From positions 107,001 through 171,000 of the forward strand of contig JAIUJO010000446.1 of NCBI GenBank assembly GCA_023846275.1: a stretch of 64,000 nucleotides of DNA, read 5' to 3'. Below are positions 1 through 12,869 of the stretch, in pieces; positions within the stretch are counted from its first letter, which is position 1; each line of letters starts with the position of its first letter. This DNA is from Vanilla planifolia (taxonomy: Eukaryota > Streptophyta > Magnoliopsida > Asparagales > Orchidaceae). Both the position numbers and the translations under genes were made by a program. The notes below the pieces were generated by a model that worked only from the letters and a program-made list of their open reading frames with translations, was not told where the DNA came from and searched no databases.

Positions 1-800
1 CCTTAACTAATGATCAATGCTTATTAATTTTTTTAAATAATGAGCCTTTCCATACTCTATAATACATGTTGGCCCTTTCTCCAATTTTTTTATATTGAAT
101 TACATATTCACTATATTCTTTTTTTAAATCATTTTATTTTTTACAAAACATTTCATACTTTTTGCAAACATAAAAGTAGTAGTTTATCTTTTTTCTATAA
201 AGTAGTTTTCTTCCTCACTTGGAGATATAAACTTTTCTTTTTCTTCTTTAGCTATCATATATCAGTGTCCTTCATTATTTTCATTCTTTTCACTTGTGAT
301 GATTATTTTTGTCCCATTTAGAAAAATTTTGAATGCCATCTTCTTTTTCTTGTTGCAATTCTTTTATATCATTCTTCCTAAATGATCCATCATAAGTCAT
401 CACTAACTCATGCGAGATTTTATAAGTTATTTCGAAGATGATAATTCTATTAAATTTAATAATATTCAAAAGATAATGAAAAATATTTATGATTCTATCG
501 TTTAATTATGAATTATATTTACTTTTTTTGTTGAAATTACAAAATAATTTAAGAAAAAATATCTTATGAAGTTTTTTTTGTGAGAATATTAGAAGAAGTT
601 TGTATTATTTCTCATATTTCTCTACAAATGGATTTCAAAATATTATTTATTCTAATTTTTCAATATCAATAAAAATTATCTCAAAAGAGTGGAGCCCTAT
701 TAGTTATAAACATCTTTGCCCAAACTTGTTGAAAAAGTAATTTAAGCTATGGATCACTTGAAAACAATTCTTCTAACAAAATGAGAACTTTGTCACGATA
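1..800. other. AT-rich DNA, no gene seen
   Basis: T-rich on the plus strand up to about 350, then mixed AT-rich sequence. A 93-codon open frame at 40-321 is almost all Phe, Ile, Leu, Tyr and Ser, as expected of a T-rich tract read in frame, so I do not call it a gene. I recognised no transposon protein here. It ends where the LTR-like fragment of 801-1,380 begins. Confidence 0.5.
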
Positions 801-1380
801 TCAAATGGATTTTGGCACAATAAGGCAAGGGTGAATAATTAGAAATAAAAATTTCTATTTCTTACAAAAATATTTTAAAAAATTATCCTAAAAATATTTT
901 TAAATGTTAGAAGAAATGTCTAAAATGATTTTTGTTTAGATTTTAAATTTTATTTAATAATATATAATTTTTTAATAATTATTTTTTATAAAAATCAGGA
1001 AATAGAAAAATCAATAAGAATTAAAAAGTAACAACAAATACTCAATATAAGCTTTCTATTAAGAGAATGGTAAGCTAAACCTTTACAAAATCAAAATGAA
1101 AGAAACATATTACTCTAACCCTAGAATGATATAAAATAATGATAGAAGAAACATAAGAGGCAACATAAAATTAAAATTATTAAAGAGACATAAGTATCTT
1201 AATTAATTCAATAAAGAATAATAAAAGTTAATAACATTGTTGATTTGAGAAGAGCACCTGTTTTACGACTTTGATGACTAATAGAAGTAGTGTACAGATG
1301 TCAAGATGATGGAGTATTGAAAAATTCTTTTGTTCATAGACATTTTGTATCAACTAAAAGTACATACAAAATGGGAAAAA
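801..1380 (-). repeat. Repeat A copy 1, LTR-like fragment
   Basis: This stretch can be followed against 63,340-64,000 in the same orientation. Shared landmarks in the same order are a GGGTGAATAA/GGGTAAATAA start, AGAAATAAAAATTT, AAATCAATAAGAA, a TAAGCTAAACC/TAGGCTAAACC block, AAGTATCTTAAT, and GAAAAATTCTTTT followed by ACTAAAAGTAC. The GGGTGAATA start resembles the reverse complement of the TTCACCC block near the 3' end of many plant Ty1/copia LTRs, so this may be the 3' part of an LTR on the minus strand. That family call is inference; the repeat relationship is seen directly. It is old and broken, and no coding part is attached. Confidence 0.5.
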
Positions 1381-3740
1381 TTAGCTTATTATTCACACTA
1401 TTTTGTATTTTAAATAAAAAATAGTAATTTAAACAAAATATTATAACAGCTTGAAATAATGACTAAAAGGGCTATTTTGCATGTGCTTCTTGATCAAAAT
1501 GATTTACATTATTTGATTATGAAAACTTCATTATTAATGGATGAGACTTGATTAGTGTTATTTAGAAATAGGATTTGATTGGAATCATTAGATTTGTATC
1601 ATAATCGATTGACTAGATTTTGATCATATGCGTAAGACAACCATAGACAGTGTGGACAAGAACTTCCATGATTGAATGGAGGATATTATCTATCTTTATA
1701 AAAATGTACAGATGATGAGATTATTACATCATGAAATTAAGTAACCAATCATCTTTGTTTACTACTACGATTCAAAAGAATAATTCACAACAATATAGGT
1801 TTGATTATCTTACATTGTGAAGGTGAATAGATTGTTTTGTTTACAATGCTTTGCATTGTCCTCTAAATCAACTTATTCGGGGTTGGCTACCCTCCAATTT
1901 GGTGGAGAATTCATTACCCATGTTGCTAGTGATGAACTATACACTATATATGACGATATAGTAGTTATAACTTGATATAAGAATTGCATAAACTATTTTC
2001 ACAATCCCAAATGGTATTGTAGCTAGTTGAGAGGTTTATGGAAAGGAGTTCTCCACCTTTTAATGGCATCCAACATGTTTTAGGCACCATTGAGATTATT
2101 TGTTCTTATTACTAAAACTTAGCATAATTTTTCACTAATTAATTATTATAATTCTAATATATATTTTGCAAAAGTTATGGAAACAATACTAAAATATAAT
2201 TAAAAAATGACTTTCAAGATTGTCAAGGAGAATAGATTATGTCATGAAACATGCAATGTAAGTGGCTACATATTCATTTAGTTCAAGACACACAAAAGTA
2301 TGGCATTTTTTATTTTATTTACAATTTAAAGGTGTAATGAAAAAACATTTTATTTTCTTGCATCTAATAATTATTTTTAGGCATATTTTTATTAGGCTAT
2401 CATAGACCACAAAGTATTTTGACAAAGAGTAATACAGCTAAAAGGAATGACCATTATGGAAAAAATAAGTAGCACAAACTCTTGTTTTCAAAACATTGTT
2501 TCATTTAATATATTTATATAATTTGAAACATGCAATACCCTTTTTTTGTTACCCTTTTTTTGTAGTACAATCTTGAACATAAGAATCTTATCTAGTTTTA
2601 GTTCGATTATAATTCTTTATTTTGATGCACTTTGAATAGAATTTCTTATTAGAAAAAATTTTTCCAAAAAGTTTTTGTTTTCCTACTTTGAAGAAAATTT
2701 AGATGCTTGTATTTATTGTCTAAATGAGTAAGTATATGATTTAAATTGATTATGATAGTGTCATCATGACGAAAGTGAAAAACTGTTCTACATGATAACC
2801 TAAAAATTATTGTTTATATAATTGTATGGTTTGTCAAACTTAAGACGAGGTAATCTTTCATGCTAGTAGTAACTTGGACTAATTGTAATATGTCATACAG
2901 ATTCTTAACATATTGAAACCTTCATCTACTTTAGTCTTTTATTCTTCGTACAAAACATATTTCTAACTTTCTTATTTATGTTAGAATATTTTTTATGCTT
3001 GCATTCTTATTTGTTCTTAAATAATATGACAATTTTTAATATATTAATTATTTTTTAATTGATTATTCTTTATTCTTTGACTATTTTACACGTTTTGATT
3101 GTGAAAATAGTTTTCTTTGTAGTTTGAAAAGTTATGCTAAATAATTTAAAAAATTAATGTACATTTTGTAAACCTCTCTCTAACTTTTCTATTTTTTAAA
3201 ACTTTTTAATTTCAATATTAAATAGAATATGATTTTTTCTTAATTATGAAAGAAATTTGTGGACCTTGTTGTCATATTTGATGTATTTTCGCATTTATTT
3301 TGACTTATTTACTTTAAAATTTCTTTTTTAATTAAATTTGATATTTTGTTTATTAACTTTATGGCATTGAAATTTATTTTGGATAATTTATTCATATAAG
3401 ACAATCATTTTATTTATCCAAAAATGAGTTATTTTTTATTTTTAATGTTAACTTTCTAATTTCATTGATATAATCCTTATTTTTCCTTTAATGAATTCAT
3501 TTTTTTAATTATTTTGTTTAATTTAAATATTTAGCCATGAAATATAATTTTATGTCTATACTCAAAGAATTTGATTAATATTGGTTTCTTTATTAAGCCT
3601 TGACTACACCAAAAGATATTTTTTACAAGAAAATACATACCTTTTATATTAAGTGATTTTAATTATCTTAAATATATCTTACGACAAATCTTTATGCATT
3701 ACATATTTTTTAAATTTTAATTACAAAAAATGTTTGGATG
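1381..3740. other. Unassigned AT-rich DNA
   Basis: No open frame of note. From 1,440 to 2,100 the sequence is less extreme in composition and could be the rest of the LTR-like unit that ends at 1,380, but I found no second copy to prove it. From 2,900 to 3,740 it is T-rich on the plus strand. Two ACCCTTTTTTTGT words lie next to each other near 2,540-2,570. Confidence 0.4.
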
Positions 3741-6700
3741 CATTTTCACTGATTGATTTCATTACTGTAAACAAAAAAATTTTGATGTGAAAAATTTATC
3801 ACGAATGCAAACAAAACAAAGTATTAATATACAATATTAAATATGTTAAACGTTTTTCACAAAGAAAGTTGCAAAAAATAATACAAATGATGAATAATAA
3901 ATGAAAAGCACTTAGTAAGAAAATAAACACAAATAAAAAAGGTATTAAAACCTATGGTCATTATTGCTAAAATATTAGCTAAAAGGTGTCCAAAAACTTT
4001 GTTTATCAAAATAAAAATTATGGAAAGAACGAAGAATGAAATTTGATCAAAAGAAAAAAAAACTAAGTTTATTAAAACTCGTATGCATTACTTGTTGTAA
4101 ATTTTTTTGGTAATTCAATTGCAAATATTATTTTAACAAAAAATATTTAAAAACAAGAACATGAGTAAGATAATAAAATGCTTTTAACATACACACGCAT
4201 TTCTAATGTATTATTAAAAATTTTATTTTTAAACAATAATGATAAATAATATGCTGATATAGGTATATAAATTTTAGAACAATCTAATAAAATATAACTA
4301 TTAAGAAAATTACACCCTTGAAATTTTAAATAGTGTGACTATAAAAGAAATATAAAGCCTAACATAGATTTCAAAGTATAAAATTAAAAAAAAATTGCAT
4401 TTTAGAAAACTTAAAAAATTATGAATGTAGCAATAATCATGACAAAAAAGTAGAAAAATTATGAAAATATGTTAGTTTGATATTAAAAATATTGAAGTAT
4501 TTAAAATAAAATTAGTGACATGTTAATGATAAATTTATTGCAAAAACATATTTAGACTTTCTTTAAATTAAAATATACACAAAAAATAATAAAAAACATT
4601 ATATTGAGAAGAACAGTTTTAAATGTTCAAAGGAATTAGGATAATTATATAATAAATTATTATATTAGAAAATATTTTCTATTTTATAATGTATTAAAAA
4701 AGAATTGCAATAATTTGATTGAATGATAATATGCAACAAAGAAATATTACAAAATATAATTAAACTATGAAATAAATAATTTTAATATGTACTTAAACAA
4801 TCGTACATTATTAAAAACTTGTTGCTTAAAAAAAATAAAGGAAAAATAAAAATGCATGAAATTACTAAGATAATAAAAAAATCCTTAACATTTGAACATA
4901 ATTGAATAACACATCAAAATAAACTTCTATAAAATATTAGGAGTATTCAAAATTATCTTTAGAAAACATTTTTTTAGTTAAAATGACTTCAACAAATTTG
5001 TCATTATAATTAAAAATCACAAATGATTAAAATTAATTATGAAATATTAAATAATAAATTAAAATAAACATTAAGATAGCCAAATCATTTCAATATGATA
5101 ATTTTAAAAATACTTATACGACCTATAAAAAAAATACTTTGTTAATAACCAAAGATAAACAAACTTCAATTAAGATCTAGAAAATTTCAACGCAATAAAA
5201 ACATAAAAGAAGATCATGAAGATAGCAAATACTCAAATTGCTAAAAATTAATTGCACAATTCATTTACCAAAACATCCTAATAATAAGAACTATAAAACA
5301 GTTTTTTGAAAAACAATTTGACTATTGAATAGAATAAAAAATGTCGACATTAGATTACATTAAATGATAAAAAACTGTTGTGTGAGATTTCAAAACAAAT
5401 ATCGATAGTTGGCTCATCTGTAACCATTTTTATGACAAATATAGAGAAGGCATGTGACTACATAGATTTGCCCTTCCTATGATCTATCTTGTATAATATT
5501 GGGTTTTTAGTCATGTGTTATGATTAGATTGTACTACACATTTAGAAAATCATTACAAAATAAATATTAATGATAACATGTTCAAGAATAATTCAACCAA
5601 AAGAAATAAACAAAAATTATGTAAATTTTAATAATTAGACGTAATTTAACCCACAAAAATGTTTCTTAACAAGATATTCAAGAAAAGTAAACCTTGAAGA
5701 TGTTTAACAAAATACCACAACATAATCATTACGAGAAAAACTTCAGTTATACTTACGCTTAACTAAAATATAAAATATAATTTCATAAATAATAAAAAAG
5801 TATCTTGTTCAAAAAACACAAAAAATAGGTGAATGATTTAAGAAGTATAATATTTTGTACAACAGAATTATTTTTTATTTTTTAAAAAATAATTTTATCA
5901 TAAATGATAAGCTTTATAAGAATTTCAAAAAGTACATTTTGTCTTATTATTAAAATATTGATATTTAATTTTTATTTTTGATTTTTTTAAAAATTATTTA
6001 GATAATATAACCTCAAAAAACAAATTAACACAACAAAAAATTATTAAAATATAAAACCTAAGTATATAAGATGTTAAATAAAAATAAATCTTCAAAACAT
6101 TTTTGCATAACACTAAAAGAATTTATATTCAAAATATAAACTTGTTCAACTTAATATTATAATTAATTGAAAAAATAACAATAAAAAACATCCATTAGTT
6201 GAAATAACATCATGGTTTTTTAAATGTTTTTGTGTATTCATGACAATTACGAAGAACTTACCTTGGTAAAAGAAGGTATAAAAGACAAAAAGAATTAAAA
6301 TCTAAAAGATAATGAATCAATTAAATAATTTATTAAAACAAGTATAAACAGGTTAAAGAAGATTTTTAATTTACATGAAATTGATTAATATATTTGAATA
6401 ATTTGGGAAAACAAAAGTCTAAAATTTTTGAAAATTAAGAGAATAAAATATTTTCTATTTTTACAAGAAAATTTAATTATACTAGGTTAACAACATTAAA
6501 TATCTATTTTGAAAAATAAACCTTAAATATTTAAGCATTTAAAATGGTTGAATAAAGCAAAACGTTTTACACATTGCATCAAAAATATAAAAAAAATTAA
6601 TTCACTACTATAGATGAAAATATTTGAAATGAATTTTGAATGTTAAAAATTATTTGTATAGTTCATAAAGAATTATTATATTACTAAAATTTCAATGATA

Positions 6701-6780
6701 GTATAATTTGATAAGAATGTTTTAATAATTTGATGAATAGATATTATACAATTAGGGCAATACACTGTTCTTACACCAAA
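3741..6780. other. Long A-rich tract with a LINE relic inside
   Basis: About 3 kb in which the plus strand is strongly A-rich with short T-rich breaks, following a T-rich stretch. Runs of four to eight A are frequent and no open frame is kept. The only recognisable piece is the L1-type reverse-transcriptase fragment at 5,410-5,560. The tract may be one or more decayed LINE or poly(A)-ended insertions, but I cannot see ends or target-site duplications. Confidence 0.4.
5410..5560 (+). pseudogene. L1-type LINE reverse transcriptase fragment
   Basis: One plus-strand frame reads IEKACDYIDLPFL, then after an in-frame stop SILYNIGFLVMCYD, another stop, and IVLHI. This follows the L1 reverse-transcriptase palm consensus (D-x-E-K-A-Y-D-x-V-D-W-x-F-L, about ten residues, then M-G-F and an aromatic/Ile-rich block), where the first Asp is a catalytic metal ligand. 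In the intact family this enzyme copies element RNA into a nicked chromosome. Here only about 45 codons are readable, with at least three stops and no flanking domain, so it is a dead fragment. Similarity to the fragment at 10,940-11,110 is at domain level. Confidence 0.6.
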
Positions 6781-7214
6781 CCTTAAAAGGCAAACCATTT
6801 TTGCTCTTCTCTTGGTTGGAGTTAAGTTGACAAAAAAACTTTGTTCTTACTGAAGGCCACATGAGTGGCACATCACTTAATTATGCTATATTTTTTCTAG
6901 TGGCCATGTACAAATAATGTCACTTAAAAGAGAGCAATATTGTTTATAGAATTACTACAACACTTTAAGAAATAATATAAAAAAATTATCTAATTCATAA
7001 AAAAATAATATGGCCTGATAACTAAATACTATGAAAAGATGTGGCCAAGTTAATCTATGAAACATCAAACTAATAGCATTGTTGTTGAGGCTAGTAAAAC
7101 ACTAAATATAATAGCAATCAAGCAATTAAGATAGAGGATGATATCATAGTGAAAAACACAACAAACTTCTTTGTTGTTGCTTTACATGTAATAGTATTTA
7201 GTGATAGATTCACT
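6781..7214. other. Short unassigned spacer
   Basis: AT-rich, no open frame, and no repeat partner noticed in the window. It separates the A-rich tract from repeat B copy 1. Confidence 0.35.
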
Positions 7215-10200
7215 ATCATATTAATTAAAAAATGCCTTGTATTTATATGAATAAAGGGAAATTATATAAATCAAGAAATTTAAATAGTTAAAATCCCATT
7301 CTTAAAAGAATCAAATTGACTATCATGCTCTTAGGATAATGATCATACTACTATAAACCTAAGCTCCTAGTCAATGATAACTATTACATTCAGATTGCTT
7401 GCATGAAGTGCCTATCCAATCTATTCATTTTTGCATATCTCAATGTATCATATTTATATAAGGAATATATTATAATATCATATTATATAAATCTGGCCAA
7501 GCAAATTCATTAACTATTTTGCATGATGTATGTGTGTTGCATATAATACGTTGTATGAGAAGCTTAAGATAGTAGTTTTGAATGATTGTGTGTGCATAAA
7601 ATGAAGACCAAACAAAACAATACTAAAGAGAAACAAATGTAATAAATGCCCAATTTTGCAAATGAAATGACATATAAGTCCAAATCATAATGGCATGAAA
7701 TTAATATTGAACTGGTATAATAGGAATCTATCTATATGTTATTTGTAACATTGATCAAACTTGTACGACTAAGTTGTATACTCTAATGACAATGCATATT
7801 TCAACTCAATCAATGTGATTGTATTGGTATGACTTTGAGATCACATAAGAACACATAAGTTAGCTCAATTATAATTGAAGTTCTCAACACTTACATACAA
7901 CAACATATTATACATTGAGAAAAATGTTCTTGCACTTATATGACACTACAAACTTTACATCACATACTTCATGTTACTTTGTTTAAGCCCAATCCAATCT
8001 TCTAATGAAAATATTGTGTGATACATTTGACATTATTTTATATGATTCTCTAATATTATGCACTTTAACACACTTCTCTAGTAGCCATTTAGTGTCGAAG
8101 TATGATAAGAATATCAAAATAGTACAAATAGTGCAGTTGATGCAAATCTCTCATGGTCATGTTCGACTTATGTTTTATTTAATGCCATGCATATAGATTG
8201 TATCATAAGGTAGTTGAAAGTTAAAAATGTCAAAAGCATAAGTAATATGCAACTTTACTTCTTTTGCAAATTATGATAGTTGATCAATTTTCCAAATGAA
8301 ATCAACATAATAAATATCTATATGTATATAGCATGTATTAAATGCATGCTTTCTTGTCTCCTAAACTACATTCATGAGTAATATAATATAGCCATATTTG
8401 TCATATCAACATTAAGGGATAAGTTTTATAATTCTAGCAAAAATAAAGCGCAGAAGATGAATATTAGATTAGGAACTAGTCCGCCAAGTGCTAAAGAAAT
8501 GACTGCTTGATGTACATCATTTGCCACACATGAGTAAAGCTACCAACAATTATTGACTTATTTTCACAAGTGAATTACACATTGGAACACTTTATGAACC
8601 TTTTTAAATTAATAATCAATATTTGATTTTGAGGTGCATGATTCAAATGTCATTCAAAATAATTATTAATAAACATATGACTCATCAAAAACATGTTGCA
8701 AAACCATGTGTTCAACAGTTAGAACTATTTATGTTTCATTCAAAAAACTTTATTTTTATATATAAACATAATAATTACTAAAACAATGTGTATCATTAAA
8801 GAGTTTTAAAATTATTAAAACTATCATGAATGAGCAATTGTAAATAAGAATTCAATTTTTGAAAAAATCTTTGTTGATTACTTTTATAATTAAATAAAAA
8901 GTATTGTAGTGATAAGTGTATCAAGAAAAATGAAAACCGAAACAACAAACATATCATCATTATTATAAACTATTTAAAAAAATTAAATATTTTGTAATCA
9001 TAATAAGAATTCTTAATAATGGGAAAACCTCACATTAGAAATAAAGAAACTCAAATTAATAAGTATACACAACTTATTAAGATATCAGAATGCTCAGTAT
9101 ATTCAAAGTTATGTACAAAACCTTGTTATTTGAAAATGTTATCAAGGTGTAGTGTGAAACAAATTCACTAAAAAAGATATTGAATTTAATACAAGAATCT
9201 ACAATTTTAGAACTTAAGTGCATGCAAGTAACTTGTGTGGGCATGCTTGATATGGGTACAATATGGCATTTAAGGGATTGCAAATGCCCCAGGTTCAGAC
9301 AAAAAATATTTACGCATACGTGAGCTTGCTTTTCTTTTGTGCACCTAGACAATAAGTAGCGTTTTGCATATCAAAATATGGCTTACATTATGTATAAGAT
9401 CTTTGGCAGCATTTCACTTTATTGTTGTGAACTTTTTCTTCCATGCATAAAAAATATTTTCTTTTTCTTAGTCATTGAAATATTTTTTTGGTATTTTATA
9501 TTGTTATTTTTAATATTTTTGTTTAATTTTTTATTCAATATTTTATCTTTTTTATTTCAACCTTTAAATGTTACATAGTATTTATTTTTTCCCTTTTTGA
9601 TTTTCAAAAAATTTATATTTGTATTGTTTTATTGAACATTTTTTCTATTATTACTGATCTTATATTAACAATATTTTATAATGCTTTAAATTTGTAAATT
9701 TTCATATTTTTTTACTTTACTATTTTCTTAATGTTTGTATATTTCCTAAGTTTGGAATTGCACAACTTTTTTAAGTTCCATATAAATATTTTATTAAATT
9801 AAATTAAATATGAGTAATTCAATAATGTAAATGGTTTTATATTTTTTTAGTGTGTAATATTTTGATAAAAAATATGCTTCTTATAATAGCATGACGAGAA
9901 TATTGATTACTGAATTTTCTTTCACAATTATTGTTAATTGACATTAATAATTAACTTTATCTCTTTACTCTCATATTTTAGTTTATATTTGTATTTTTAC
10001 ATATAATGTATTACTTCAATTTGTTTTACTACATATGCATATGACTTATTTATTAGATATATTTAATTACCTTAAACGTTTGTGCTATTTTTGTTGATGT
10101 AATATTTTTATTTTTTAAGTATTTATTATATTGAAACTTTAAACATTTTTTCTTTATTATATTGTAAAAAAAATTTAATGTTTTACATATTTTATTTCCA

Positions 10201-11560
10201 TTATGAAAGGAAAATTATAAAATACTCTTAAGCAAATGGCTTCAAAATGCTCAACAAAATGTTTTATTAAAGATATGCTTCTTATTACATAATAAAGCAA
10301 AAAAGGTCATAATAATTAAAGCATGTATTCTTTGTGTTGTATCTAAAAGTTCTAAAAAATTATAAAAGTGAAAATATAGTTAAATATTAAAATATTAATC
10401 TGCCAAAAACTATATGTTAGTACAAGCAAAGTATTACAAATGTAAGAAATAAAAATATATAGATTTATTTGAATGACATATCTTGAATTGTTTTTAGTTT
10501 ACAAATCACAATACTTCAAAATTATATTTCCTATTACAATTTAAGCACCATCATTGTGTTAACAAAATCAAGCTGCATAGAACATTTACATAAGTATAAG
10601 AAAAAATAATAACATCAATATAATGAGCATATAAATTTTTTTTGCACATCTATCAAAGATTAACAAAAACATTTCTAAATAATTTAATTTAACAAAACTA
10701 TACATTATAATAAAAATAAAAAAGTAAAGATTTAAAAAAAACAAATATCCAATAAAATAATGGAATGATAAAAATGTTAAAAAAATTCATAACACAATTA
10801 CTAAGAAAATATTCTTCTTATGGACTACATGAAAATTATAATAGAAAAATTCATCAAATTATTAATATTCTAAAATAATTAAGTATTAAATTTATTGTAT
10901 AGATAAGTAACTAAAAGTAAACAATACCGCATAATTAATGATGTTTAGTTGGACTTGTAGAAGGTTTATGATAATATATATTGGCATTTCCTATTCTTTC
11001 TGATACATCAATTTAGGTAATATGAAATGTTTTTCATAGCTTAGTGCATAGTTTTGATAATTGGTTAAAAAATATTGGATTTTTTCTATGTGTCATTGAA
11101 GAAAAGTCCTCTTTTTATGACAATATATTTATTTAAAGTCAAAAATATTTTGTTTACTTTTTGTTTATAAAAAATATATTTTACTTAATGTTGTAGTAGT
11201 GAATTTTTTACATATCGAAAACATTGTTCTTATTTTTGGTGTATTTAAACAATTTAATATTTGCTGACTATTTTATTCAATTTTTTATTTTTGTTAGCTC
11301 ATAAGACTTGCATTAGAAAAATTTGCATATTATTTTTATGATTTTACATATTTCTTTTAGTATTTGTTTACTTTCTAATTTTTATTTTGTTATTTTATTT
11401 TCAAATTATTTAAAACAATATGATTTGTTTTCAAAAATTGGCAAAGTGATGTTCAATGCAATTTTGAAAATTATTTTCTTATGTTAAATTTTTAATTTTA
11501 ATTTTTTGATATTATATTTTCATTGTCCTTAGTAGTATACCAATTTCTTTGATTTGTTAC
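7215..11560 (+). repeat. Repeat B copy 1, long form, unnamed element
   Basis: Blocks of this stretch recur in the same order and orientation at 50,850-52,210. Clear pairs are 7,231-7,316 with 50,850-50,930, 7,930-8,050 with about 50,950-51,060, 9,530-10,500 with 51,070-52,020, and 11,440-11,560 with 52,070-52,210. Shared words include AAATCAAGAAATTTAAA, CCAATCTTCTAATGA, GATTTATTTGAAT and GTATACCAATTTCTTTGAT. Copy 2 lacks roughly 7,320-7,930, 8,060-9,500 and 10,650-11,430. An L1 RT snippet at 10,940-11,110 sits in the last missing part and may be a later insertion. No terminal repeats or own proteins were recognised, so the family is unknown. Confidence 0.6.
10940..11110 (+). pseudogene. L1-type LINE reverse transcriptase fragment
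   Basis: From 10,949 one plus-strand frame gives LDL, a stop, KVYDNIYWHFLFFLIHQF, a stop, YEMFFIA, a stop and CIVLIIG. This matches the L1 palm pattern L-D-x-E-K-A-Y-D-x-V-x-W-x-F-L closely, including the Asp that would bind metal and the Tyr-Asp pair. At least three stops break about 40 readable codons. It lies in the part of repeat B that copy 2 lacks, so it may mark a separate LINE insertion or a segment lost from copy 2. Confidence 0.6.
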
Positions 11561-12869
11561 ACAAATAATTTTAACCTTTTAGATGTTCAATATTTTAAAT
11601 TATTATAAATTATAATTGATATTTTTTCCTTGTTTTTATTAATTTAAATAATATATTAGAAAATTTCACGTCTTTGTTCTTTACAATATTTTTTGATGTA
11701 TTTGTTTCGATGTAAAGCTTGTATAACTCAATTCTTTTCACAATTTGTGTGTGATTTAATAATTGCAAAAATTCTTAAACATGTTGAACATTTAGCTATA
11801 TTTATGCATACAACTGCTTTCGTTCGTTTCCCTATCTATACAATTTTGAAGAAAAGTTTATTTTTGAAATTATAAAGAATGTTTTAGGAACCTTAATCCC
11901 TTTATTTCATCATTGAAAATAAACTTTAAATTAATAAACTTTATGTAAAACGAAAAAACTATGAAAAACAAATAGCTGATTTGGATAATAGTATATCAAT
12001 AATAATAATAAACCAATTCTTCACTAATATATTTTTAAAAATTGAAAAATATCAAAAATAATTATAAGACTCGATAAAAAAATAACAACAATATTAAATT
12101 TTTATGTTTTAAAAGATTGTATAATCAATAATTAGCATTGTAAAGATAAGAATAAATTTTCCAAAAATAAGAAGAAAGATCTTAAGTTATATGACAACTA
12201 TATTCTTCAAATATTATCTAAACAATATAAATATTGAGAATATTTTAGTCAACACAAAATTTGTTTTAAAAAAAATTTATCAAGAAAATATAATTTTTTA
12301 AATTATACAAAATTCTTGTCAAATGTGTTTCAAGTGATAAATGCACAATAATATATTTTATATTAAAAAAAAAATATATAAAACGTTGAATAAAAGAGTA
12401 CAAAACTATAGGACAGTAATATATTTGATTATGAGAAATATTACATTATGATAATTTACATAAGTCTTCAGGTTTTCTTTAATATGAATGAAAATAAAGA
12501 ATGCATGAGATTAAAATGTTTAGTGTTTTTAAGATAATTAAAAAAATCTTAATGGTGGTGTCATAAAAGTGTCATAAAAAACATTAGATACTGAAATATA
12601 TGCTGTCAATTTAAATAAATTAGCTACAAAATAAAAATTTCTAATAAGTTTCTATAACAAATAAAAATTAGTCTTATAAATCAAGCATTACATTAAAAAA
12701 ATTTAATTTCTTTCCATAAATTTTAGTTAAATAATGTATCACAAATAGAATATGTAACAAAAAGTTTTAAAATTTTGCAACACAAACAATCACTAACTTT
12801 CAAAAACTTATTTCTTCCTATCTATTTAGTTTTTAATAAAATATTTGTTATTCATTTATTACTATGAAA
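11561..12869. other. T-rich then A-rich spacer before the satellite
   Basis: T-rich on the plus strand to about 11,875, then A-rich to the start of the satellite. A 60-codon frame at 11,693-11,875 resembles no family I know. No domain, terminal repeat or promoter is recognisable. Confidence 0.4.

Noticed and set aside
40-321. A 93-codon frame rich in Phe, Ile, Leu and Tyr that could pass for a membrane protein
   Set aside because: Its composition is what a T-rich tract gives in any frame. There is no domain, codon bias or neighbouring signal in support.
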